From NCBI GenBank assembly GCA_023430315.1, contig JAEZAW010000240.1, forward strand, positions 1-13,751: DNA of 13,751 bases. Direction: 5' to 3'. The stretch is from Pseudomonadota bacterium (GTDB taxonomy: Bacteria; Pseudomonadota; Alphaproteobacteria; Rhizobiales; Hyphomicrobiaceae). Below the pieces are notes generated by a model. It was given only the letters and a program-made list of their open reading frames with translations, was not told the origin of the DNA and searched no databases. Made by a program: the position numbers and the translations under genes. Shown in pieces: positions 1 through 7,481 of the stretch (its first letter is position 1; each line of letters starts with the position of its first letter).

Positions 1-67
1 CCGTTCCGCCAGCCGGGGATGGCCCCGAACGCCAGCAGCCCCGCCCTGATCCTTCAATCGGCAGCCT
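1..67. other. Left-edge flank after the SDR gene; no gene assigned
   Basis: These 67 bases lie downstream of the short-chain dehydrogenase stop codon. Open frames run off the edge on both strands, but none has a start codon with a ribosome binding site or a recognisable protein, so no gene is called. The one visible structure is a 12-bp direct repeat, CCTTCAATCGGC, at 51-62 and again at 65-76. The second copy overlaps the SDR stop codon, so the end of that gene was locally duplicated just downstream. Confidence 0.4.
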
Positions 68-838
68 TCAATCGGCCGTCCAGCCGCCGTCGATGATCAT
101 CGACGTGCCCGTCATGAGAGAGGAGGCATCGGACGCGAGGTACACGAAGGCGCCGGTGAGATCGCCGACCTGTCCGAGACGGCCGAACTTGATCTTGGTC
201 AGCACCTCGCCGCGGAACTTCTCATTCTCCAGCATACGCCGCGCCAGCGGCGTTTCGACGAACGTCGGACAGATCGTATTCACGCGAATGCCGTGCGGCG
301 CGAGATCGACCGCCATGGCGCGCGTCATCCCTTCCATGGCCCACTTCGAGGCGCAGTAAACCGTGCGTGTCGCGGCGCCGACATGCCCCATCTGCGAGGA
401 CACATTGATGATCGAGCCGGGCTGGCCGGCCGCGACGAGCCTCTGCGCCACGGCCTGCGCGACGAAGTACGCCGCCCTGACGTTCAGCGTCATGATCGTG
501 TCGTACTGCGCCTCGGTGACATCGAGGAATGTCACCGGCTGATTGGTCCCCGCGTTGTTGACGAGAACGTCGTAGGGATCACGCTTCTCGATGGCCGCGC
601 GGACGCCGGCTGTGTCGTTCACATCGAGCTCGAGCGCGTCGACGCTGCGGCCCTCGGCCGTCAACCGACCGACAGCCGACTCGAGATCTGCCGAGGGTCG
701 CGCGAGCAGCGTCACGTGCGCGCCGAACGCCGCCAGCGCCTCGGCCGCCGCAAGGCCGATGCCGCGACTGCCGCCCGTGATCAGTGCACGCTTTCCGGCG
801 AGATCGAAGGACGGAACTGCCGTGCTGCTGGTCGTCAT
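68..838 (-). CDS. Short-chain dehydrogenase/reductase (SDR), classical type
   Basis: This 256-residue protein is a classical SDR, a soluble NAD(P)-dependent alcohol/ketone oxidoreductase. The Rossmann nucleotide-binding motif TGGSRGIG is at residues 21-28, the NNAG motif at 94-97, the structural Asn at 119, the catalytic Ser near 147-148, and the Tyr-Lys pair of YxxxK at Y161/K165. The C-terminal MIIDGGW is typical of the 3-oxoacyl-ACP reductase/gluconate dehydrogenase-like subgroup. The substrate cannot be read from sequence. Its ATG overlaps the TGA of the upstream molybdoenzyme gene (ATGA), so the two are very probably translationally coupled and work on a shared or linked substrate. Family assignment is secure; the specific reaction is not. 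Confidence 0.93.
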   Translation of the reverse strand: MTTSSTAVPSFDLAGKRALITGGSRGIGLAAAEALAAFGAHVTLLARPSADLESAVGRLTAEGRSVDALELDVNDTAGVRAAIEKRDPYDVLVNNAGTNQPVTFLDVTEAQYDTIMTLNVRAAYFVAQAVAQRLVAAGQPGSIINVSSQMGHVGAATRTVYCASKWAMEGMTRAMAVDLAPHGIRVNTICPTFVETPLARRMLENEKFRGEVLTKIKFGRLGQVGDLTGAFVYLASDASSLMTGTSMIIDGGWTAD

Positions 839-3153
839 CGTTGCACTGAGCCCGCCCGCTCGATGGCCGGCGGCGCGAAGACCGTCACTTCGCCCGGGTC
901 GCCGTCGAAGCGCTCGATCTCGACCAGCGACCTGAGCGCGATCGGTCCCTGACCAAGCTTCGACGTGCCCTTGTCCGGCGTCAGCATGTTCGGATTGCCG
1001 TGCTTGTCGAGGGCGCCGATCCGGCCCGGCTCCTTGGGATCATACCAGGCGCCTGTCGAGAGACGGATGACGCCCGGCATCACGCCGTCAGTGAGCACGG
1101 CAGCAGCGAGCGTCGCGCCGCGCTCGTTGAAGATGCGCACGATATCATGCTGGCCGATGCCGCGGCGCTCCGCGTCCTGCGGATGGATCAGCACCGGCTC
1201 GCGGCCATTCACTTTAAGGGCGAGGCTCTCGCCCGCGAAATCCATCTGCGAGTGGAGCTTGCCCGCCGGCTGATTGGACATCATGTGCAACGGGTACGAC
1301 TTGGCCTTCTCGGAGCCGAGCCACTCCAGAGGCTCCATCCAAACGGGATGGCCCGGGCAGTCGTCGTAACCGAAACCGGCAATGCGCTCGCTGTAGATCT
1401 CGATCTTGCCCGAGGGCGTCTTGAGCTTCTTGGCCGCGGGCTCGGCACGGAAGTCGGCGAGCACCGTGTGCGGCTTCACAGGCCGCGGGCTCTCGGCATG
1501 GCCCTGCTCCCAGAAGACATCGAAGTTCGGCAGCTCGACGCCGGCGCGCGACGCATCCTGACGCGCGACCTCGTACATATGGCGCAGCCAGTCCATCTCC
1601 TCGCGGCCTTCCGTGAAAGCCTGCTCGATGCCGACCTTGCGCGCGAGAGCGCGGAAGATGTCGTAGTCGTGCCGCGCCTCGCCGACGGGATCGACGGCCT
1701 TCTTCATGGCAATGATAAAGCGGTCGCGCGAACTCGCACCGATGTCATTGCGCTCGAGCGTCGTCGTCGCCGGCAACACGATGTCGGCAAAGCGCGCCGT
1801 CGACGTCCACCAGGGCTCGTTGACGATGACCGTCTCCGGACGCCGCCAGGCTTCGATGAGACGATTGAGGTCCTGGTGATGGTGGAAGGGATTGCCGCCG
1901 CACCAGTAGATCATGCGCGTCTCGGGATAGACGCGATCCTCGCCGTCGAAAGTATAGGCCTCGCCGGGCTTCAGCAGCAGGTCCGAGATGCGCGCGACCG
2001 GAATGAAGCTGCCCGTGGGGTTGCTGCCCGCCGAGAGCGCCGGCGCGGAATAGACGGTCACGGGGTTGCCCTGACCGTGCATGGAGCCATAGCCGAAACC
2101 GAAGCCGCCGCCAGGGAGCCCGACTTGCCCGAGGATGGCGCCGAGCACGGCCGTCATCCAGAAGGTCTGCTCACCGTGATCACCGCGCTGGAGGGAGTAG
2201 CTGGTCGCGAGCATGGTTCGCACGGCGGCCATGCGGCGCGCGAGATTGCGGATCGTATCTGCCTCGATGCCGGTGATCGCGGATGCCCATTCGGCGGACT
2301 TCGGCGTACCGTCATCGGTGCCGAGCAGATAGCGCTCGAAGCGCTCGAAACCGACCGCGTAGCGCGCGAGGAAATCCTTGTCGTGCAGGTTCTCGCTGAC
2401 CAGCGTGTGCGCGAGCCCGATCATCATCGCGACATCGGTGTTCGGGCGGATAGGCAGCCACGTCGCCCTGGCGATGCCGGGCGTGTCCTCGCGCACAGGC
2501 GTGATCGAGATGATCTCGACGCCCTTCTCCGCGAGACGTCCGAGCCACGGACCCGCCGTGTGCTCGCCGGAACCGCCCGGCTCGACCTGCGCATTCTTCG
2601 TTCCACAGCCACCGAAGGCGAGGAAGAGCTTCGTGTGCTCGGCAATGCCATCCCATGAGGAGAGATTTCTCAATGTGCGGTGATCGCCGAGAATGTGCGG
2701 CAGGATCGCGAGACCGGCAGCGAGTGAGTAGCTGTGCTTCTGACCCGTGAAACCACCGAAGCAGTTCATGAAGCGCTGAAGCTGCGTTTTCGCGTGATGA
2801 AAACGGCCGGCACTCGCCCAGCCATAAGAACCGGCGAAGATCGCCTCGTTGCCGTACGCTGATTTGATGCGCGTCAGCTCGGCCGTGATGATGTCGACGG
2901 CCTCGTCCCAAGGCACTTCGACAAAAGGCTCAGCACCGCGCCCCTCACCGCCCGCCTTGTAGCCCTTGGCGAGCCAGCTCTTGCGGATCGACGGCCGCGC
3001 CACGCGCACGCCATGATAGAGCGCTTCCGGCATTCCGCGCAGGATCGGCGAGGGGTCCGTATCGCGTGCCGCGGGCTCGACATCGACGAGCCTGCCGTCC
3101 TCGACGACGGCCGTGAAGGCGCCCCAGTGGGATCCGTGCGTGATCTTGTTCAT
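835..3153 (-). CDS. Molybdopterin oxidoreductase of the BisC/DMSO/TMAO reductase family
   Basis: This 772-residue protein matches the bis-MGD S-/N-oxide reductase family across its length, close to the usual size of biotin sulfoxide reductase BisC. The segment FAGSYGW (residues 106-112) carries the active-site Tyr110 and Trp112, and 33 residues on lies Ser143 in HSYS, at the same spacing as the Tyr, Trp and molybdenum-ligand Ser of Rhodobacter DMSO reductase. Other family signatures are GQ(V/I)G.PGGGFG near 337-350, HHQDLNRLI near 425, IVLPATTTLERND near 458, the TPSGKIEIYS segment near 580 and LHSQ near 634. There is no Tat leader and no N-terminal [4Fe-4S] Cys motif, which fits a cytoplasmic BisC-type enzyme that reduces biotin, methionine or similar sulfoxides rather than a periplasmic respiratory enzyme. 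The true substrate is inferred. It is the first gene of a two-gene operon with the overlapping SDR. Confidence 0.9.
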   Translation of the reverse strand: MNKITHGSHWGAFTAVVEDGRLVDVEPAARDTDPSPILRGMPEALYHGVRVARPSIRKSWLAKGYKAGGEGRGAEPFVEVPWDEAVDIITAELTRIKSAYGNEAIFAGSYGWASAGRFHHAKTQLQRFMNCFGGFTGQKHSYSLAAGLAILPHILGDHRTLRNLSSWDGIAEHTKLFLAFGGCGTKNAQVEPGGSGEHTAGPWLGRLAEKGVEIISITPVREDTPGIARATWLPIRPNTDVAMMIGLAHTLVSENLHDKDFLARYAVGFERFERYLLGTDDGTPKSAEWASAITGIEADTIRNLARRMAAVRTMLATSYSLQRGDHGEQTFWMTAVLGAILGQVGLPGGGFGFGYGSMHGQGNPVTVYSAPALSAGSNPTGSFIPVARISDLLLKPGEAYTFDGEDRVYPETRMIYWCGGNPFHHHQDLNRLIEAWRRPETVIVNEPWWTSTARFADIVLPATTTLERNDIGASSRDRFIIAMKKAVDPVGEARHDYDIFRALARKVGIEQAFTEGREEMDWLRHMYEVARQDASRAGVELPNFDVFWEQGHAESPRPVKPHTVLADFRAEPAAKKLKTPSGKIEIYSERIAGFGYDDCPGHPVWMEPLEWLGSEKAKSYPLHMMSNQPAGKLHSQMDFAGESLALKVNGREPVLIHPQDAERRGIGQHDIVRIFNERGATLAAAVLTDGVMPGVIRLSTGAWYDPKEPGRIGALDKHGNPNMLTPDKGTSKLGQGPIALRSLVEIERFDGDPGEVTVFAPPAIERAGSVQR

Positions 3154-3460
3154 TATACGATGCTCGTGTCCGTCGGCCCGCAGGCGGTTGCTCGGCAGCT
3201 ATTTTCGCGATTGCGACGCTTCTGTCGAGGCTCAGCACACGCATAGCCCTCCGCATGAGCGGTGCGGAGGGCATAGAATTGGCCCTGCGGCGACGGTCAG
3301 CTCAGGGATTAGATACGGCCAGCCTCACATCATTGTGTTCTGATAGTGAATCGCTGGGCCATACTTCGCGTCATATGATGTTGTTACAGAATTACCTTCG
3401 AGGCGGAGCCATTCACTGGGCCATGGTCGCCCCAAACAAGGACCCGGGATCATCGCGCGC
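3154..3460. other. Divergent intergenic region (molybdoenzyme / dsbD-like)
   Basis: This 307-bp gap separates two divergently transcribed operons and should contain both promoters. I see no convincing gene in it. On the minus strand, TCGACA (plus coordinates 3223-3228) resembles a -35 box, but no good -10 follows at 16-18 bp. On the plus strand the AT-richer stretch at about 3325-3400 is the likeliest promoter zone for the dsbD-like operon, but no hexamer pair is clear. The region also contains a strong perfect hairpin at 3246-3272, listed separately. Confidence 0.5.
3246..3272. repeat. Perfect 10-bp inverted repeat (hairpin)
   Basis: GCCCTCCGCA (3246-3255) and TGCGGAGGGC (3263-3272) are perfect reverse complements around a 7-nt loop. 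The hairpin lies about 90 bp upstream of the molybdoenzyme start and about 190 bp upstream of the dsbD-like start. There is no T-run on either side, so it is not a standard intrinsic terminator. It could be an operator for a dimeric regulator, a 5'-UTR structure or a REP-like element. Confidence 0.6.
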
Positions 3461-5635
3461 ATGAGCGGAATGTTCGATCGCAAGTGCTGGCTGCAGACCG
3501 TCCTGTGGATGTCGACATTACTCGCTCTCTCGTGGGGAGCGCCTGCCGCGATCGCGCTCGAGAGCGCAGCTACCACCAGTCCCCGCGTTACCGCGACCCT
3601 GATTAGCGATGCTGCGGTCGTGGCCCCTGGCCAGACCTTCCGCATCGGATTGCGCCAGAAGCTCGCCCCCAAGTGGCATACGTATTGGAAGAACTCCGGC
3701 GACGCGGGCGCACCGCCCGAGATCCGACTGAGCCTGCCCGCTGGCGCGACGGCCAGTGGCATCATCTGGCCGGGACCTGATCGCATTGCGGCTGCCGGTC
3801 CGGTCATGAGCTACGGCTACGAGACCGAGATCGTCTTCCCCATCAACGTGACTGTGCCCCGCGATGCCACGCCGGGACAGAGCATGGCCGTCACCGCGGA
3901 CGCCGAATGGATCGTCTGCGAGAGAGAGTGCATTCCCGAACAGGGCAGCTTCCGGCTCGACATTCCGATCGCCGGGGCCACGACACCAGCCAGCGATGAC
4001 GTGAACGCAGCGTTCGCCATTGCCGATGCGCGCAAACCCATGACGGGGCCGTGGTCGTCACGCCTTGTCAGCGAAGGCGATGCGCTCGCGCTCACCGTGG
4101 TCGGCGCAGACCTTACGCAGGCCGCAGTGAAAGCCGCGTACTTCTACCCCGCTTCGTGGGGCGTGACGGATCACGCAGCCCCGCAGCAGCTATCCCTCAC
4201 GGACGGCACGCTCACGCTCGCGCTGACCAAAGGCCAGACGTTCAACCCGGCAGCCAGGGCCGATGGATTGCTCGCCGTGACCGATGGTGGCGGCGTGACG
4301 CGCTGGTTCGAAATCAGCCCCACGGTCAGTGGAGCGCCAAGCGGCGCGGCACCGACGGCTTCACTCATCGAGAACCTGCCGCTCTGGCAGACCGCGATCT
4401 TCGCATTCCTGGGCGGCCTGATCCTGAACCTCATGCCCTGCGTGTTTCCGGTGCTCGCCATCAAGGCCACGGCCATCGCGAAGCTCTCGGGAGGCGAATT
4501 GCGCGAGGTTCGGCTCGCGGGCGCGTTCTATACGCTCGGCGTGCTCGTCGCCTTCACGGCTCTTGCGGCCGCACTGCTCGCCGTACGCGCGGGCGGCACG
4601 GCAGTCGGGTGGGGCTTTCAGTTCCAGTCGCCCCTCTTCGTTGCCGGCATGAGCTGGCTGCTGCTGGCCATCGGCCTCAATCTCTCCGGCGTCTTCGAGA
4701 TCGGCCTCGGCGTCGGCGGCACCGTGCAGTCCCTCGCGCAGAAGTCCGGCCACGCCGGCAGCTTCTTCACCGGCCTGCTCGCCGTCGTCGTGGCGACGCC
4801 CTGCACGGCACCCTTCATGGGCGCCGCGATCGGCACCGCGCTGACCGCGCCCGTCTATATCTGCTTGCTCATCTTCCTCGCCATGGGACTCGGCCTTGCC
4901 GCGCCCTATGCACTGCTCGGCATCTTTCCGGGTCTTGCCCGCGCCCTGCCGCGACCGGGTCAGTGGATGGTCCGCCTCCGCCAAGCCATGGCATTCCCGA
5001 TGTACGCCTCGGCGGCGTGGCTCGTCTGGGTGCTCTCGCAGCAGGCCGGAGACTTCGGCGTCCTCATCGCGCTCTCGGGCGCGTTGCTCGTGGCACTCGC
5101 CGCATGGATGTACGGCATTGCCCAGCATGATGCCGGACGCGGGCTCCTCTCGCGCGGCTTTGCGGCCGCGGCGATCGTCGGCACGCTCGGCCTGCTCATG
5201 CAGCTCGATGGCGCGACGACACCGGGCGCAGCAGCGCGCACGGAGGCGAGCGCAGGTTCGTCCAACTACGAGCCCTTCACCAACGCGCGCCTCGCAGCCT
5301 TGCGCAAGGAAGGCAAGCCCGTGTTCGTCAACATGACGGCAGCGTGGTGCATCACGTGCCTCGTCAACGAGCGCACGACGCTCTCGACCGATGCCGTGCA
5401 GCAGGCTTTCCGCGAACGCGGCATCACGTACCTCAAGGGCGACTGGACGAACCGCGATCCCGAGATCGGCGCCTACCTGCGCAGCTTCAATCGCGACGGC
5501 TTGCCCTTCTATGCCTACTATCCCGCCGGGGGGCGCGGCCCGGTGGTTCTTCCGCCCGTGCTTACCGAAGCCATCGTGGCCGGCGAATTCGAACGCGCCA
5601 GTACATCAGCTTCCGCATCCCCGTCATCCAACTAA
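3461..5635 (+). CDS. Membrane thiol:disulfide interchange reductase, DsbD/ScsB type
   Basis: This 724-residue, three-part protein carries electrons from cytoplasmic thioredoxin across the inner membrane to periplasmic thiol proteins. A signal peptide (about residues 1-33) precedes a periplasmic domain whose Cys153 and Cys157 (WIVCEREC) are its probable redox pair; WHTYWKNSGDAG near 72-83 is typical of the ScsB-like branch. The membrane domain (about 308-580) has the two buried cysteines in NLMPCVFP (Cys327) and VATPCTAPF (Cys448). A C-terminal thioredoxin-like domain contains the WCITC active site (Cys630/Cys633). All six expected cysteines are present, so it should be functional. An ATG at 3461 is used; a second in-frame ATG at 3470 is possible, and neither has a strong ribosome binding site. 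The thioredoxin-fold gene 18 bp downstream is a likely periplasmic partner. Confidence 0.92.
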   Translation: MSGMFDRKCWLQTVLWMSTLLALSWGAPAAIALESAATTSPRVTATLISDAAVVAPGQTFRIGLRQKLAPKWHTYWKNSGDAGAPPEIRLSLPAGATASGIIWPGPDRIAAAGPVMSYGYETEIVFPINVTVPRDATPGQSMAVTADAEWIVCERECIPEQGSFRLDIPIAGATTPASDDVNAAFAIADARKPMTGPWSSRLVSEGDALALTVVGADLTQAAVKAAYFYPASWGVTDHAAPQQLSLTDGTLTLALTKGQTFNPAARADGLLAVTDGGGVTRWFEISPTVSGAPSGAAPTASLIENLPLWQTAIFAFLGGLILNLMPCVFPVLAIKATAIAKLSGGELREVRLAGAFYTLGVLVAFTALAAALLAVRAGGTAVGWGFQFQSPLFVAGMSWLLLAIGLNLSGVFEIGLGVGGTVQSLAQKSGHAGSFFTGLLAVVVATPCTAPFMGAAIGTALTAPVYICLLIFLAMGLGLAAPYALLGIFPGLARALPRPGQWMVRLRQAMAFPMYASAAWLVWVLSQQAGDFGVLIALSGALLVALAAWMYGIAQHDAGRGLLSRGFAAAAIVGTLGLLMQLDGATTPGAAARTEASAGSSNYEPFTNARLAALRKEGKPVFVNMTAAWCITCLVNERTTLSTDAVQQAFRERGITYLKGDWTNRDPEIGAYLRSFNRDGLPFYAYYPAGGRGPVVLPPVLTEAIVAGEFERASTSASASPSSN

Positions 5636-5640
5636 TGAGC

Positions 5641-5646
5641 AAGGAG
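5641..5646 (+). promoter_or_regulatory. Ribosome binding site of the Tat-exported thioredoxin-fold gene
   Basis: AAGGAG lies 7 nt before the ATG at 5654 and 5 nt after the stop of the dsbD-like gene. It fixes the start codon and supports efficient translation of the second gene of the operon. Confidence 0.75.
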
Positions 5647-5653
5647 ATCACGA

Positions 5654-6340
5654 ATGACTGACATTCGATCCAAAGCGCAGCTTGCCGATCTGCCGTTCGA
5701 CCGTCGCACGCTGATGCTCGGCACGACCGCCGGTCTGACCACGGTGGCAGCCGGCGGCCTCACGATGCTCTCGAGCGGCCCGGCGTTTGCCTCACCGCAG
5801 ATCAACAAGCCGGCGCCGGACTTCACGGCTGTCGACAGCAACGGCAAGACGCAGAGCCTTGCGGCGCTGCGCGGCAAGATCGTTGCGCTCGAGTGGACGA
5901 ACCACGACTGCCCGTACGTGCGCAAGCACTACAACACCGGCAACATGCAGTCCCTTCAGAAGCAGGCGGCCGATGCGGGCATCGTGTGGCTGAGCGTCAT
6001 TTCCTCGCCTCCCGGCGAGCAGGGCAATGTTACGCCGGAGAAGGCCAACGAGCTCACCCAGACGCGGAAAGCCGCTCCGGCTGCCGTTCTTCTCGATCCG
6101 AAGGGTCAGGTCGGCCGCGCTTATGACGCGCGCACGACACCGCAGATGTTCCTCATCAACGCCGAGGGCACCCTGGTCTATATGGGCGGCATCGACTCGA
6201 TCCCCTCGACCCGCGCCGACGATCTCGAGAAGGCGACGCCCTACTTCAAGGACGCGATCGTCGCCGTCACCAAAGGCGAGCCCGTGCAGAACGCCGTGAC
6301 ACGCCCGTACGGTTGCACGGTCAAATACACGACGTCCTGA
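5654..6340 (+). CDS. Tat-exported thioredoxin-fold (redoxin/AhpC-TSA-like) protein
   Basis: This 228-residue protein begins with a twin-arginine type leader (FDRRTLMLG at 15-23, hydrophobic core to about 42, likely cleavage after AFA at 45-47), so it should be exported folded to the periplasm. The mature part is a redoxin-like thioredoxin fold: PAPDF near 53-57, the peroxidatic-type site NHDCPYVRKHY with Cys86, the cis-Pro motif TTPQMFLI with Pro163, and the conserved C-terminal RPYGCTVKY with Cys221. The active site has one Cys rather than CxxC, so Cys86 probably works with the distant Cys221 or with an external thiol. The gene follows the DsbD/ScsB-like reductase by 18 bp, which makes that protein its likely electron donor. 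Whether it reduces peroxides or disulfides cannot be told from sequence. Confidence 0.88.
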   Translation: MTDIRSKAQLADLPFDRRTLMLGTTAGLTTVAAGGLTMLSSGPAFASPQINKPAPDFTAVDSNGKTQSLAALRGKIVALEWTNHDCPYVRKHYNTGNMQSLQKQAADAGIVWLSVISSPPGEQGNVTPEKANELTQTRKAAPAAVLLDPKGQVGRAYDARTTPQMFLINAEGTLVYMGGIDSIPSTRADDLEKATPYFKDAIVAVTKGEPVQNAVTRPYGCTVKYTTS

Positions 6341-6352
6341 TGCGCCAGATAC

Positions 6353-6380
6353 GGGGAGCGGGAATCAATCTCCGCTCCCC
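6353..6380 (+). terminator. GC-rich hairpin after the redoxin gene (terminator-like, no U-tract)
   Basis: GGGGAGCGG (6353-6361) pairs perfectly with CCGCTCCCC (6372-6380) around a 10-nt loop, 12 bp after the redoxin stop codon. No run of T follows, so it may only attenuate transcription or protect the mRNA 3' end, giving lower expression of the downstream DUF3500 gene. Confidence 0.4.
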
Positions 6381-6415
6381 AAACTTCAGAGTGCAAGCGC
6401 TCGAAGGGCGTGATC

Positions 6416-7474
6416 ATGCGCACACCGCACCTGAGCCGCCGTGAACTCACCGCGCTGATCGCCGGAGTAGCTATTCCCGGTAGCATCTCCATGCCCACCC
6501 ACGCGCAGAGCTCCGAGCGCAGCACGGGCAGCGCCATGCGGCTCGCAGCAAGCGTGCTACTCACTGGTGGTCGCCCGAAAGCACGCGATCAGCTCTCATT
6601 CCCATTTGCCGCCCCCGAGCGTCATCGCTGGACATATGTGCCGGGCCGGCGCTCAGGTCTCGCTCTCGACGACATGGAGCCCGACGAGCGCAAGCTCGCG
6701 ATGAACCTGCTTGCCGCGTCGCTGAGCTCTTCGGGGCTCGAGAAGGCGACGGGCGTCATGAAGCTCGCCGCTGTGCTGAAAGAGACGCGCGGCTTTGGCC
6801 GCGGCCCCGGCGCCTACTATTTCGCCGTTTACGGTGAGCCCGTCCCGGATGGCTTATGGGGCTGGCGCGTCGAAGGCCATCACCTCTCGCTGAACTACAC
6901 GGTATTCCGCGATCGCGTGATCTCCGCGACGCCGCACTGTGTCTGTGCCGACCCCATGGAGGTCACGGCCGGACTGCACGCCGGTCTCGCGCCCATCCAC
7001 CGCGAGGATTACATCGGCCGCGATCTCGTGCGCAATCTCGATGCCGGGCAGCTCGCGCGCACGCGGCGTGCAGGCGACGTGCCGAACGATGTGCGCGCAG
7101 GTCCGCGCCGCGCCGAGGTCGCAACGGAAGCCGGCGGCATCGCTTTTGCTGCGCTCAGCGATGAGACGCAGCGCCACCTCATGCTCGGCATTGCCGAGAC
7201 CTACATTTCAAATCTGCCGCACGATCTGGCGAAAGCCCAGATGGGACGCCTGGAAGGCGCCGCTCGCGACACCCTGCACTTCGAGTGGTCCGGCGGCTTC
7301 GAGACGAGCGATCTGCACTATTATCGTCTGCATGGCCCGACGCTCTCGATCGAGTACGCGACACGCGAGAGCGCGCGTCACGTGCACACACTTTGGCGGG
7401 AGCCGGGGAATGACTTCGGTCGCGCCGCGCTGGCGGCTGCCGGCCAGGAGACACTGCCGCCCGAAAGCGCCTGA
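6416..7474 (+). CDS. DUF3500 domain protein with Tat leader
   Basis: This 352-residue protein belongs to the DUF3500 family, whose biochemical role is not known. The start is set at ATG 6416 because AAGGG (6404-6408) is 7 nt upstream; the in-frame GTG at 6410 lies too close to that site. The leader SRRELTALIAG (residues 7-17) followed by a hydrophobic stretch and THAQ (28-31) indicates Tat export. Family-like motifs follow: WTYVPGRRSGLAL near 72-84, WGWRVEGHHLSLNYT near 148-162 and, toward the C-terminus, YYRLHGPTLSIEY and HTLWREPGNDFG. A CxC pair (Cys175/Cys177) sits where relatives known to me usually have a Gly/Pro-rich loop. The gene follows the thiol-redox genes on the same strand after a hairpin, and converges on the next gene with only 7 bp between stop codons. 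Confidence 0.82.
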   Translation: MRTPHLSRRELTALIAGVAIPGSISMPTHAQSSERSTGSAMRLAASVLLTGGRPKARDQLSFPFAAPERHRWTYVPGRRSGLALDDMEPDERKLAMNLLAASLSSSGLEKATGVMKLAAVLKETRGFGRGPGAYYFAVYGEPVPDGLWGWRVEGHHLSLNYTVFRDRVISATPHCVCADPMEVTAGLHAGLAPIHREDYIGRDLVRNLDAGQLARTRRAGDVPNDVRAGPRRAEVATEAGGIAFAALSDETQRHLMLGIAETYISNLPHDLAKAQMGRLEGAARDTLHFEWSGGFETSDLHYYRLHGPTLSIEYATRESARHVHTLWREPGNDFGRAALAAAGQETLPPESA

Positions 7475-7481
7475 GTGCAGC

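Noticed and set aside
1000..2658. A 552-codon plus-strand open frame opposite the molybdoenzyme
   Set aside because: It is fully antisense to a well-supported molybdopterin oxidoreductase and carries no recognisable protein features.
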